Positions 40,912-49,257 of a stretch of 64,000 bases of DNA are shown here, piece by piece. Below the pieces are notes generated by a model. It saw only the letters and a list, made by a program, of their open reading frames with translations, was not told the DNA's origin and did no database searches. The position numbers and the translations under genes were made by a program. This stretch comes from VRUE01 sp036379955 (lineage in GTDB: Bacteria > Actinomycetota > Thermoleophilia > Solirubrobacterales > 70-9): contig DASVFR010000025.1 in assembly GCA_036379955.1 (NCBI GenBank), positions 35,827 to 99,826 on the forward strand. Reading direction: 5' to 3'. The stretch's first letter is position 1. Each line of letters starts with the position of its first letter.

Positions 40912-43056
40912 CTACCGGGGTGGTTCCACATCCTCGTTGCTGCCCATCTTCAATGCGTTTCGGTAGCGCTCAACATAGCGGCGCACCGACATCGGAAGGA
41001 ACTTCGCTTCGCTAGGTGAGAGGTGCTTGGCTCGGCGGATGCCCTGAAGGTTGGCGAGGATGATCGAGCGCAGCTCGGTATCGAGTTGCCGCCCTAGCGA
41101 CTTGCACATCTCGTGAGCGTTGAAGACGACGGCTGGGACGATCTTGACCAGGGTCTTGCGCGACATGAAGTTGTGGTCGCGGTCCGCCGAGAGGCCCGTG
41201 CGATCCAACGCCCCGACCAGGAGCTTGACGTTGCGCGCTACTCGCTTGGCGGCTTCATCGGAGGTCATTTCGCGCAGGGACTCAATGAACTCGTAGCGTG
41301 GCGCTACGGGCGCCGGGTCTCCGCCGGTGTGGCCGATGTAGAAGGAGATGTAGTCGGCGTGCCCGCACATGAACACGTAATCCTCGTCCTCAAGATCCGA
41401 AAATTGGCTGAGCCAAGAGGGCTCCGGGCGGAGGCCTGATTTGTAGTCTTCATCCTCCCGCGTCTGCTTGCCCCGGAAGTACTGCACCCACGAGTGTGCA
41501 TCTTGGCGTGTTGGCCCCCGGTAGTAGTACTCAGTCAAGGAGTGGAAGGGGCGCATGACCTGGAAGGTCACGAATCGTTGCCCGGGTCCAAGACGTTCGT
41601 TAAGAGTCGCCAGCAACAGGCTCATTGCCTCGTTGTCAGCGATGTGAGCAGCCCGCGTCAGATCCCAGCCCGGATCGAGGGGCTGCCCGTGCCGTAACGT
41701 CGAGCCACGGGCGATGTACCAGTTAAGAAGCGAGGCGAAGAGCTGCGCCTGGGTCGTCTTTACCGCGCCAGCGAAGACGACGGGGGAAGGCGCCGAACGC
41801 ACCCTCTCCAGGATCTCGCGGCTCAAGGAAATACCCTCGCGGACCATGTCGCCGTACTCGTTATGGCGACTGTAGTGACCGTACTCCCGCTCCTGCGGGG
41901 TGATCGTGCCGTCGCGGAAATGCACCCGAGGCTTCGGCAGCATCCCGCCCGTTCCGACTGCCCTCGCCCGTCCCGAGAACACCGCCTTGTCGACTCGCCA
42001 TTGAACGACGTCAGTGGCGCACTTCGCCATATGCTCGTATTCGGACTCAGAGAGGTAGCGGTACATGAAATGCGCCATGACCATGCCGCGATTTGACTTG
42101 TCATCGATCGCACTGCGACTCATCGGCACCGAGTGGTACGGCTGCTCACCGCGGGGCAGCCGCTGGGCCGCGCCGGGCTGCACGTAGGCGACGCTGTTAT
42201 TGAAGGTCACTACCTGGCTGCCCATGTCGTCCACGAAGCCCTGGGCGGTGTTGACCTGGAGCACGCTCGCATAGGTGCTCCCGTCGCTGCCGGCGACGGA
42301 CGTTCGATTCCACTCATCGATGTCTCGCGCGCCATTGACATCGATCAGTTGGATCGCGCGCTCTCCGAAGACCCGTTCGGCTACCTCGGCGCGGAGTTGA
42401 GCCTCGTCTATGACGACCCACGGAGGCCCGGGTTGGTTCATCGCTTGCGGCGCGACAAGCTCGTAGGGAGCATCGATTGCTTGTCGCGAGAGCCCGATCA
42501 TCCGATAGGCAAGCTGATGCAGCTCACGCAATTGGCCGCGAACGCGTCCTTCGAGCTCGGGATCACGAAGCTCGGCGGAGGCAAGCATCTCGACATCAGC
42601 GTCCAGCTCCCTGGCGCGATCAAGCAGCATCCGCATCATCAGGTCTCGGGGGTCCTCATCCAGCAGCGCCACGGCCGCCCGCGCGAGCGTGTCACGGCGC
42701 CGCTCCTCGAAGTACTCGCGGGCATCGATGACCCGAGCGATCGCGTCGGTGGGCTCTAGCTCTTCTATCAACGCGTAAACGTCATCTAGGCTCAGGGCGG
42801 TCTCGGGGTGCAGGTATGGGGCGACGGTGAAGCGCTTGTCCCCGTCGCCATTAGCCGACCCCTCCAGCCGGCCGGTCGCCTGCATGCGCGCGAGCAGCTT
42901 GTAGTAGGCCTGGATCGTGACCCCGTCATCGAGATCCTTGGTTACCGCTGCATAGATTTCCTTGACCGTTGCGCCGCCGTCACCGGCGACGCGCACGAAG
43001 TCGAGGACCGCGCGCTCGCGCTCGTCTACGGTGATGCGGCGCGTCGGGGCGCTCAC
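40912..43056 (-). CDS. NurA-domain nuclease-like protein with winged helix
   Basis: The 714-residue protein begins with a winged-helix domain (about 10-75), continues with a helical region, and from about residue 250 contains SVAGSDGSTYASVLQV, matching the DGS motif that holds the first catalytic Asp (Asp258) of NurA 5'-3' nucleases. A later VVFAGAVKTTQAQ segment corresponds to the NurA Lys motif. GTG at 43056 overlaps the HerA-like stop (GTGA), and HerA-NurA is a known helicase-nuclease pair. It is much longer than archaeal NurA. Assignment rests on motifs and partner gene, so it is probable, not certain. Confidence 0.65.
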   Translation of the reverse strand: MSAPTRRITVDERERAVLDFVRVAGDGGATVKEIYAAVTKDLDDGVTIQAYYKLLARMQATGRLEGSANGDGDKRFTVAPYLHPETALSLDDVYALIEELEPTDAIARVIDAREYFEERRRDTLARAAVALLDEDPRDLMMRMLLDRARELDADVEMLASAELRDPELEGRVRGQLRELHQLAYRMIGLSRQAIDAPYELVAPQAMNQPGPPWVVIDEAQLRAEVAERVFGERAIQLIDVNGARDIDEWNRTSVAGSDGSTYASVLQVNTAQGFVDDMGSQVVTFNNSVAYVQPGAAQRLPRGEQPYHSVPMSRSAIDDKSNRGMVMAHFMYRYLSESEYEHMAKCATDVVQWRVDKAVFSGRARAVGTGGMLPKPRVHFRDGTITPQEREYGHYSRHNEYGDMVREGISLSREILERVRSAPSPVVFAGAVKTTQAQLFASLLNWYIARGSTLRHGQPLDPGWDLTRAAHIADNEAMSLLLATLNERLGPGQRFVTFQVMRPFHSLTEYYYRGPTRQDAHSWVQYFRGKQTREDEDYKSGLRPEPSWLSQFSDLEDEDYVFMCGHADYISFYIGHTGGDPAPVAPRYEFIESLREMTSDEAAKRVARNVKLLVGALDRTGLSADRDHNFMSRKTLVKIVPAVVFNAHEMCKSLGRQLDTELRSIILANLQGIRRAKHLSPSEAKFLPMSVRRYVERYRNALKMGSNEDVEPPR

Positions 43057-44738
43057 GCATCCTCCCCTCGGGAGCCCACCACGCGCTTACCAGGCCATCC
43101 TTCGGCGGCGAGGTCGCCGAAGACGTCGGGAGTCGCGCCGCCGTGGGTGGTGTGGCGCTCTCGAACCTGGAGCAGCGTCGCGTGCCGCACCGTCTCGAAG
43201 GCGCCGGTGAGCACGCAAACTCCCTGAGGCAGCTTCGGCAGCGTGCGGATTAGATCCTGAGATGCATCCGAGAAGATGCCCTTCAACGCGTCGAGCTGGT
43301 CTGGCTCGATCGCGTGCAAGAACCGCGTCAACAGCCGCTTGAGGATTGAGCGATCGACGTCTGACGGGCTCTGGGTCGTGAGGATCAGGCCGAGGCGGTA
43401 GTGGCGGCCGACGCGGGCGATCTCGCGCAACACCTGCGTGGTGACGGCGGAGTCATCCGAGGGCGCGACGAGGTGAAACTCATCGATGCTGAGGGTGGTG
43501 AATGGAATGGCTCGCTGACGGGCAAGCTGCTGTAGGTCGCGGGCTACTGAGGCGCAGATCAGTCGCAGCTCGCCCAAGGGCATCCCAGTGCAGTCGATGT
43601 TGATGATCGCCCCGGGTCGCAGCTCTCCTGGCCAGTCGAAGGGCTCTCCCAGGAACGGCAACCGCTCCAGGCTGCGGGTCCTCAGCTTGGTCGGCTCAAC
43701 AGTTCGGCGATCGGGGCGACGCTCCTCGCCAGAGCCGACGGTCATCTCAAGTTTCAAGGCGCACTCATCGATCCGCTCAACGAGCTCGCCGACGCCGAAG
43801 TGCTTTCGATCGCCCATCGCGACCTCTCGCAACAGCGTTTCGTGCGAGAAGCGCAGCAGCGTCTCCATGTTCGTGCCGCGGTTGATCGAGGGCACCGCGT
43901 CGACCACGTCGGCGGGAGAAAGGGCCGAGAGGGGCAACGTGAAGCCCTCCTCGCCGGGAGTGAGGTTGCGCCCCTCGAGCTCTTCGGTCGCTTGGCGCAT
44001 CTCGCCGTTCACGTCAATGTTCACCTGCGGCACGCCCCATGCGTGCAGCTCCTCGGCGAGCACTCCACGCGTGTAGGACTTGCCCGAGCCGATCCCTCCG
44101 CCGATGAAGATGTGACGTTGCACGACCTCCTTCGCTGGGACGACCGGCACGTCGGCAGAGCCGTAGACGACTCCCATGTTTAGTCCCTCATCGGGATCAC
44201 CACGCAGACCCAGGGCCGCGACCGTCAGGTCGGCGCCGGCCTCATAGACGAGGGAGCCCGCGAGCGGCATGGTCGCGATCGCGCGTATTGCGACTACCTC
44301 ACCGTCCTCATCGAGGACTGCCTCCTCTAGAGGCTCGGCTTCGGCGACGCGATAGATCACCGTCGAAGCTCCCTCGGGGGCATAGGAGGTCCCGAACGGA
44401 AGCACCTCCCTGAGCGTGGAGGAGGCGGCGTCCTCATGCGGGTTGATCTCGTGGAGATCCTCCACCCGCGCGAGCAAGAGCACGTCGCGGCCGTCCTCGG
44501 CTTCGGCCTCGATCGCCACGAACCTGCCGGGCGCGCTTCGACGCCCGGGGTTCAGCCGAAACCGAACGTCGAAGAACGATGGCGAAGCATCGTCGCTGAT
44601 GACCTTGCCGATTGGCTGGCGCCCGCCTGGACCCGGCTCATCTGATGCCTCAGCCCCGATCGCGGGCACCTCGGCGAGCTCGTCGGCGCGGCGATTGTCG
44701 TCTTCGTGGGGATCGGGCTCTGCGGTTACAGCGGACAT
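43053..44738 (-). CDS. HerA-like hexameric DNA translocase ATPase
   Basis: The 561-residue protein has an N-terminal HAS-barrel-like beta domain (about 40-110), Walker A GGGIGSGKSYT (213-223), Walker B TLSIDEFHL near residue 430 and a TTQSPSDVDRSIL sensor segment, the plan of HerA/FtsK-family translocases. ATG 44738 has AGGAGG eight bases upstream. It is coupled to the NurA-like gene and lies 111 bases after the methyltransferase. In defence islands HerA ATPases pair with nucleases to degrade invading DNA; that use here is inference. Confidence 0.85.
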   Translation of the reverse strand: MSAVTAEPDPHEDDNRRADELAEVPAIGAEASDEPGPGGRQPIGKVISDDASPSFFDVRFRLNPGRRSAPGRFVAIEAEAEDGRDVLLLARVEDLHEINPHEDAASSTLREVLPFGTSYAPEGASTVIYRVAEAEPLEEAVLDEDGEVVAIRAIATMPLAGSLVYEAGADLTVAALGLRGDPDEGLNMGVVYGSADVPVVPAKEVVQRHIFIGGGIGSGKSYTRGVLAEELHAWGVPQVNIDVNGEMRQATEELEGRNLTPGEEGFTLPLSALSPADVVDAVPSINRGTNMETLLRFSHETLLREVAMGDRKHFGVGELVERIDECALKLEMTVGSGEERRPDRRTVEPTKLRTRSLERLPFLGEPFDWPGELRPGAIINIDCTGMPLGELRLICASVARDLQQLARQRAIPFTTLSIDEFHLVAPSDDSAVTTQVLREIARVGRHYRLGLILTTQSPSDVDRSILKRLLTRFLHAIEPDQLDALKGIFSDASQDLIRTLPKLPQGVCVLTGAFETVRHATLLQVRERHTTHGGATPDVFGDLAAEGWPGKRVVGSRGEDA

Positions 44739-44849
44739 GCGGCACCTCCTGCCGTCGTTAACCAATTCGCGGTGAGAGGTTAAGAACCCTGTCGGACGTC
44801 AGGGAAGCCGCACTTTCCGAGGCACCGCTCTGGCGAGCTGCCAGCCCTT

Positions 44850-46127
44850 CTACGGAAGGGCGCCGACGCCCCTGAGTTGCGCGGCCAGGTGCTGTGCGAG
44901 CGCTTCGGCGAGGACTGGCGGAAACGCATTTCCGACCAGGCGCTCCTGGAGCGCGCCATGCCCAGAGAATCGGAAGTCGTCGGATATCCCCTGCAAGCGG
45001 GCGGCCTCGCGAACGGTGAGCGTGCGCGGCTCTAGGGGGTGCGTGAAGCGACCACAACCAGCGTTATGGAAGTTAGTCGTGACGGTCCGCGAGAGGCCTT
45101 GGCGATGGAGACGGGCGTATGCCTGGCTGTAATAACGACGCTTCGTCTTGAGGCGCCCCCCCTCGGGGATCGTTGATAGGCGCTTAATCGTCGTGTCTGA
45201 GTGCCCCCACGGCTCGTGATTTTGGGGGCTCTTGGACTTTGCCCCGAGAGAGAGCGCGAATTCGCTTGGAGGAGAAGGTGGCGTAGGGCGCTCCTCCGCC
45301 AGCGCCGGCAGGTCTCCGATCGCGTCCCAAACGGTCACCAGATCTTGGAGTTGGTCGGGATCATCTGGCAGGGACTCGGTTACATCATGGCGCTCAGGGA
45401 TGGGGATTCCGATCTGCGGGCTCGTTCCTATTGCCTTGCTCAGGTTCTCAACCGTCGGAATCACGAAATCTGCTGCGCTATAGCTGAATATCGGGCGAGC
45501 GCCTAGATGGGTTGGCGCCGGGAGCGACGGAGTCACGGCAAGCTCGCGGTCGATGCCGACTACGACAGCCCGCTCACGAGTCTGCGGCAAGCCAAAGAGC
45601 GCTGCATTGATGAGGCCGGCTCGAATCTCGTAGCGCTGATTCAGCGCCTCTTCCTGGGCTCGCAGCTCACTTCGATGCAGAATCGAAGGCACGTTCTCCA
45701 TCACGAAGAACCTGGGAGATAGCGTCCGCACGACGTCGAAGAACGCCCCAAGCAGCTTGTTTCGATTGTCGTCAGCGCGACGGCGCCCTGCTGCCGAAAA
45801 GCCTTGACATGGGGGGCACCCCACGATTCCCGTGATCTCTCGGCCGTCAGCGCATTGCAGTAGCTCTCGCGCTTCTAGCCGCCGGACATCAGTTGCTAGG
45901 TAGTCGACGTGGGAGTAGTTGCGCTCCCAGGTTCGTCGGGCGTCGAAGTCGATGTCAACGAGCGCGACAGCCTCGAAGTGGTTCGTTGCCTCAAAGCCAC
46001 GCGCGACGCAGCCGATTCCGGCGCACAAGTCGACGATCCCCGCCTTCGCGCCGTCGCCCGCGGCTGAGTTATCCGAGAACTCGCCCTCCATAGCATGGCC
46101 ATGATCTTCCAGTAGCGCTGGCATCAC
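44850..46127 (-). CDS. DNA (cytosine-5) methyltransferase
   Basis: The 425-residue enzyme contains motif I DLCAGIGCVARGFE (33-46), motif IV GCPPCQGFS with catalytic Cys107, motif VI ENVPSI, motif VIII QTRERAVVVG and the C-terminal motifs RLQGI and GNAFPP. It methylates C5 of cytosine in a sequence set by the variable region between VIII and IX; the site cannot be predicted. It heads the methyltransferase, HerA, NurA, Vsr run and would mark self DNA. Confidence 0.94.
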   Translation of the reverse strand: MMPALLEDHGHAMEGEFSDNSAAGDGAKAGIVDLCAGIGCVARGFEATNHFEAVALVDIDFDARRTWERNYSHVDYLATDVRRLEARELLQCADGREITGIVGCPPCQGFSAAGRRRADDNRNKLLGAFFDVVRTLSPRFFVMENVPSILHRSELRAQEEALNQRYEIRAGLINAALFGLPQTRERAVVVGIDRELAVTPSLPAPTHLGARPIFSYSAADFVIPTVENLSKAIGTSPQIGIPIPERHDVTESLPDDPDQLQDLVTVWDAIGDLPALAEERPTPPSPPSEFALSLGAKSKSPQNHEPWGHSDTTIKRLSTIPEGGRLKTKRRYYSQAYARLHRQGLSRTVTTNFHNAGCGRFTHPLEPRTLTVREAARLQGISDDFRFSGHGALQERLVGNAFPPVLAEALAQHLAAQLRGVGALP

Positions 46128-46220
46128 TGGCCATAGTCAACAGAACTAGCGGTGCTGGGGGCTGCGCGGGTACGGGGGCTGCTGCGCCGAGCGCCTGGCC
46201 GGGAGAGCACGACATGGCTG

Positions 46221-46550
46221 TCATGCCTTCTTGGCGTCGCTGGCTGCATCATGGCCGAGTTCAGAAACCTTGTATTCCGCGGGTCCCGAGTCCTCGACCC
46301 AACCGGGCTTCCAGGTGACGCCCTCAACAAGATCGCCGACGGACATCGAGTAGGTGCCAGCGAGCCGGATCAGAACATCGAGGCTGGGGATGATTTCTCC
46401 GCCCTCGATCTTGTCGAGCCTGGAACGCGTGAGGGCCGCTCGTTTTGCTGCCTCCTTTTGAGACAGCTCGGCGCGCTCACGGGCGCGATAGAGGTTGTCG
46501 GCGAAGCGCGCCTTGGCCTTGAAGCTGAATGCGGCGGCGGGTTCGGCCAT
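46221..46550 (-). CDS. XRE-family HTH regulator
   Basis: The 109-residue protein has a Cro/C1 HTH (about 15-70: FADNLYRARERAELSQKEAAKRA then SRLDKIEGGEIIPSLDVLIRLA) and a short C-terminal extension with WKPGW. ATG 46550 shares one base with the stop of the preceding regulator (TGATG). The extension resembles that of its neighbour (WRPGY), so the two are a tandem duplication. Likely controls the methyltransferase operon 94 bases downstream, like C proteins of restriction systems. Confidence 0.83.
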   Translation of the reverse strand: MAEPAAAFSFKAKARFADNLYRARERAELSQKEAAKRAALTRSRLDKIEGGEIIPSLDVLIRLAGTYSMSVGDLVEGVTWKPGWVEDSGPAEYKVSELGHDAASDAKKA

Positions 46551-46891
46551 CAGGGGTCGCCTGCCGGCTGCTCGCCATTCTCCAACCCCGGCCGTTCGAC
46601 TACGTCCCATTTGCCGGGTACGACGATCGTGTAGCCGGGCCTCCACTCCAGGCCAACTGCAAGGTCGTCAAGCGGCACGCCGAGGCTGCCGGCGATCCGC
46701 ACCGCCGTGTCAACGCGGGGCATTCGCTCGCCACGCTCCAGCAGGCTGATCTCGGTGCGGTGCAGCGAGGCGCGGAAGCCCAGCTCTTCTTGGGAGACAT
46801 TGGCCTGCTCGCGACAGCGGACCAGGTTTCGCGCGAAGCGCGCCTTCAGCTCTTCGGTCGGCGGGGCCAGGGTGGAGGAGCGCGCGCTCAT
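46550..46891 (-). CDS. XRE-family HTH regulator
   Basis: The 113-residue protein has a Cro/C1 HTH (FARNLVRCREQANVSQEELG, HRTEISLLERGERMPRVDTA) and a tail with GLEWRPGYTIV matching the neighbour's VTWKPGW. It is translated with the next gene through the TGATG overlap. Probable controller of the defence operon. Confidence 0.83.
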   Translation of the reverse strand: MSARSSTLAPPTEELKARFARNLVRCREQANVSQEELGFRASLHRTEISLLERGERMPRVDTAVRIAGSLGVPLDDLAVGLEWRPGYTIVVPGKWDVVERPGLENGEQPAGDP

Positions 46892-46919
46892 GGCTGGTCT
46901 CCGTGCTCTCCATTGGGAT

Positions 46920-47026
46920 GCAGCAGCGGCTTGCCGGGGGCCGCGGCAGGATGGCGGAGGCCCCAGCCCGGGGACTCCACACCCCTCCTGTGCCCAATGC
47001 CACGGCCCCCGGCAAGCCGCTGCTGC
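46920..47026. repeat. Perfect 24-bp inverted repeat
   Basis: Arms at 46920-46943 and 47003-47026 are exact complements around a 59-base GC-rich spacer with an inner GGAG-CCCC/GGGG-CTCC hairpin. It lies between the 136-residue gene (stop 47052) and the regulator pair (start 46891), and so may end the first transcript. Confidence 0.65.
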
Positions 47027-47051
47027 GTCGTCTGCTCGTGCATGCAGGCGG

Positions 47052-47462
47052 TCATGCCGGCTCGCCGTACCCGGAGTCGAGATAGACCAAGACCGCGTCG
47101 CAGGCCCTCATCGTCGACTCCAGGTCCGCGATGATCTCGTCGCCCGCCACTTCCTCGCGCTCCTTTAGTGCGTCCGCAAGGCCGCCTTGTGCTTCCTCTC
47201 GCAGTCGAGTCATAAGAGCCGCGAGGTCGGCGCAGGGCATCGTCAGCTCTACTTGGTCCCGGCCGTCGTCCTCCCGCCAGCCGATGTCCTCCAACAGCCG
47301 GAAGTCCTGGCTGAACTGCCTGCCCATCCGTTCGGCGGTGAGGATGTCGTCCTGTAGCTCCATCGCCGTGAAGACATCGCCCAACGCAGCGAGGTGATTG
47401 CGCACCTGCGCATAGATGGCGTCGCGCTGGTCACTGGTGATCTTGATCGTGGGGTGGGGCAT
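47052..47462 (-). CDS. Hypothetical protein
   Basis: From ATG 47462, behind AAAGGAGGG, the 136-residue acidic protein is mainly helical, with ITSDQRDAIYAQVRNHLAAL near the start and a closing MRACDAVLVYLDSGY. No family recognised. It precedes the regulator pair, with a large inverted repeat between. Confidence 0.65.
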   Translation of the reverse strand: MPHPTIKITSDQRDAIYAQVRNHLAALGDVFTAMELQDDILTAERMGRQFSQDFRLLEDIGWREDDGRDQVELTMPCADLAALMTRLREEAQGGLADALKEREEVAGDEIIADLESTMRACDAVLVYLDSGYGEPA

Positions 47463-48096
47463 CGCGCGCCCTCCTTTCGGGAAGGGCACCGAAGAGCCAC
47501 CTCGGATCGAGGTCGTTTCTCCACCCGCACCCGAAGTGCTCTGGGAGAATCGGTCGCGCATCGAAGGCTTCGTCTTCGGTGCCAGGCCCCGGGGCGTTAG
47601 CCCGCCGCCGGGGCCACTTATGTCTAGCGGCCGGCGAACGTAGCGCCGCGCTGCGCCCGGATCAAGGCGACTTTTGGAGCGCGGCGGCCGGCGTGTGAAG
47701 CTGAGCTGCTACGCAGAGCGCCGCTTTCTCACTCCTGGAGCCAAATCTACGGCGCATTCGACCGGCACGACGATCTCCCCGTTAAGGCCGAAACGCTGTA
47801 GCGGTACTGCTCGTTGCGGGTCGAAGTGGAGATCGACAAATTCGATCGATCAGACTGAAGATTCTCCCTGGTCCGCCTGGGCCACCACGTTGTACTCGGG
47901 GACATCGGTCTGAGGGTCGCCACTCGCTTCGGGCTTGATCGTATAGAGCCAGTGTTCAGCGGAGGCAGGTCCAGGACGCCGGGGGACCGTTCCGGGTTTT
48001 ACGGCCGTGATCTCGCCGGAAGGCCTTGGTCGACCAGTGCCGCCTGGCCAACCTCGAAGTGTGGGGGCTCGGTGCCGTTCATCGCTTAATCGCCGA
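47463..48096. other. No confident gene; possible gene remnants
   Basis: Minus-strand frames at about 47709-47850 (with FDPQRAVPLQRFGLNG) and 47850-48010 (ending with VPEYNVVAQADQGESS) look protein-like but lack starts and length. They may be 3' remnants of deleted genes. Confidence 0.35.
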
Positions 48097-48288
48097 TTAA
48101 CGGGGGTTCGGAGGATGGGGAACGCCCAGCTGCTGGCAGATCGCTCGGGCAAGCCCTGGACCGATCTCCTTGTGTCGTGGCAGGGCCGAGACTTCCTCTT
48201 GCGGCCCGCGCCACTTGGCGTGCTTCGATCCACCGATCTCGCGGCAGCCATGGTTGCGCAGGTGGCGCTCCAGGTCGCGGCGCTTCAC
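48097..48288 (-). CDS. hicA: HicA-family toxin
   Basis: The 63-residue protein starts MKRRDLERHLRNHGCRE and has the family's GSKHAKW segment with the catalytic His (about residue 23). HicA toxins are double-stranded RNA-binding-fold mRNA interferases. Its ATG overlaps the antitoxin stop (ATGA). Here the antitoxin gene comes first. Confidence 0.85.
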   Translation of the reverse strand: MKRRDLERHLRNHGCREIGGSKHAKWRGPQEEVSALPRHKEIGPGLARAICQQLGVPHPPNPR

Positions 48289-48515
48289 ACGGCGGCTACG
48301 AAGCGCAGGTGCTCGCGATCAGCTTGAGGAACCTGTCCAGCAAGCTCCTCGTCGGGGGTCAGCACGGTGCGGAGGGCGTCAAGGACGTTCTCCCTGGCTT
48401 CCTCGCGAGTGCGGCCCTGGCTCATGGCTCCAGGAACCTCCAGGATGCGGGCGACGATCCAGCCGTCCTCGTCGGGGCTGTCGAAGGAGATCGTGAAGTC
48501 GACCGATGCGGCCAT
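48285..48515 (-). CDS. hicB: HicB-family antitoxin
   Basis: From ATG 48515 the 76-residue protein has the partially degraded RNase H fold of HicB: DEDGWIVARILEVPGAMSQG then TREEARENVLDAL. No DNA-binding domain is attached at the C-terminus. It should neutralise HicA. Confidence 0.83.
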   Translation of the reverse strand: MAASVDFTISFDSPDEDGWIVARILEVPGAMSQGRTREEARENVLDALRTVLTPDEELAGQVPQADREHLRFVAAV

Positions 48516-48632
48516 GCGGAAACCGTAGCGCGTGTGCCGGTTCAACGGCGAAAGATCGATCTCGGACTGTGTCCGTCGTCAGCGGCTCGCGGATATGCCA
48601 GTGAAACTGGTCGACCTCGATCCGCGCGGCGA

Positions 48633-48664
48633 GGTTCGCCTTGTGTTCCGCTGGCGGTACTTCG
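48633..48664 (+). repeat. Direct repeat upstream of membrane gene, copy 1
   Basis: A 32-base sequence with TTGTGTTCCGCTGG in its centre, 30 bases before the gene at 48694. It recurs with four differences at 49128-49159 ahead of the MFS gene. Confidence 0.6.
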
Positions 48665-48693
48665 TCTGCTCTCGCTCTCGGTATGTTGAGTCG

Positions 48694-49065
48694 ATGAGCG
48701 GTGATCTCGTTGCGCTGGTGGTTGCGCTTGCGCTCGGCATCGCAGTCGTCGTCTTGGGGCTGCGACGGAATCTCTCCGAGACCACGCGAAACGGGCTGCC
48801 ACGGTTTGGAAGGGACCCCGAGCAGGCAACCGCGAGGCTGGGGCTATATGAGGGCGGGGAAAGGCGACGACGTCCGCTCTCTTCGCGCCAAAGGAGGTGG
48901 ATGATCGGCGCCTATCTGCTGATGAGTCTCACCTGGGCGGCGTTTGCGGTGCTGTCGACCCATGACAGGCTGTTCGACGCGATCCTTGCCCTCGGGTTTG
49001 CGTTCAACGCAGCCGTGCTTTGGTTTAAAAGGACGCCGTCTGCGTTAGATGGTCCCGCTTCCTGA
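48694..49065 (+). CDS. Membrane protein of unknown function
   Basis: The 123-residue protein from ATG 48694 has one N-terminal helix (about 4-23), a basic loop and two more hydrophobic helices (about 70-88 and 94-112). No family is recognised. It shares a 32-base upstream repeat with the downstream MFS transporter gene. Confidence 0.6.
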   Translation: MSGDLVALVVALALGIAVVVLGLRRNLSETTRNGLPRFGRDPEQATARLGLYEGGERRRRPLSSRQRRWMIGAYLLMSLTWAAFAVLSTHDRLFDAILALGFAFNAAVLWFKRTPSALDGPAS

Positions 49066-49127
49066 CTCGGATTCAGCGGCCGCACGACGAGAAAGCGAAA
49101 TCGGGCCAGCTCCGATCAGCGCCACAT

Positions 49128-49159
49128 GGTTCGTCTTGTGTTCCGCTGGGGGTACCTCG
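49128..49159 (+). repeat. Direct repeat upstream of MFS gene, copy 2
   Basis: Second copy of the 48633 repeat, about 100 bases before the MFS start. The distance to the start differs from copy 1, so it may mark a duplication of flanking DNA and not a promoter. Confidence 0.6.
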
Positions 49160-49257
49160 ACAGAGCCTCGCTGGTGTGCTGCCGTGAAGCGCCCTCGCAT
49201 GGAAAGCGGACTTTTCGGAGATACTGGGGGACCGTCCTACTTGACAGAAAGATCCCG

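Noticed and set aside
47798..47807. Ten-base match to the tRNA-Glu 3' end (GTAGCGGTAC) as possible right attachment site
   Set aside because: Too short; the flanking T-arm bases do not match well enough and no CCA follows.
48633..48664. GGTTCG and GCGGTAC within the repeat as a degenerate tRNA end
   Set aside because: The middle does not match the T-arm, and the second copy reads GGGGTAC; coincidence is more likely.
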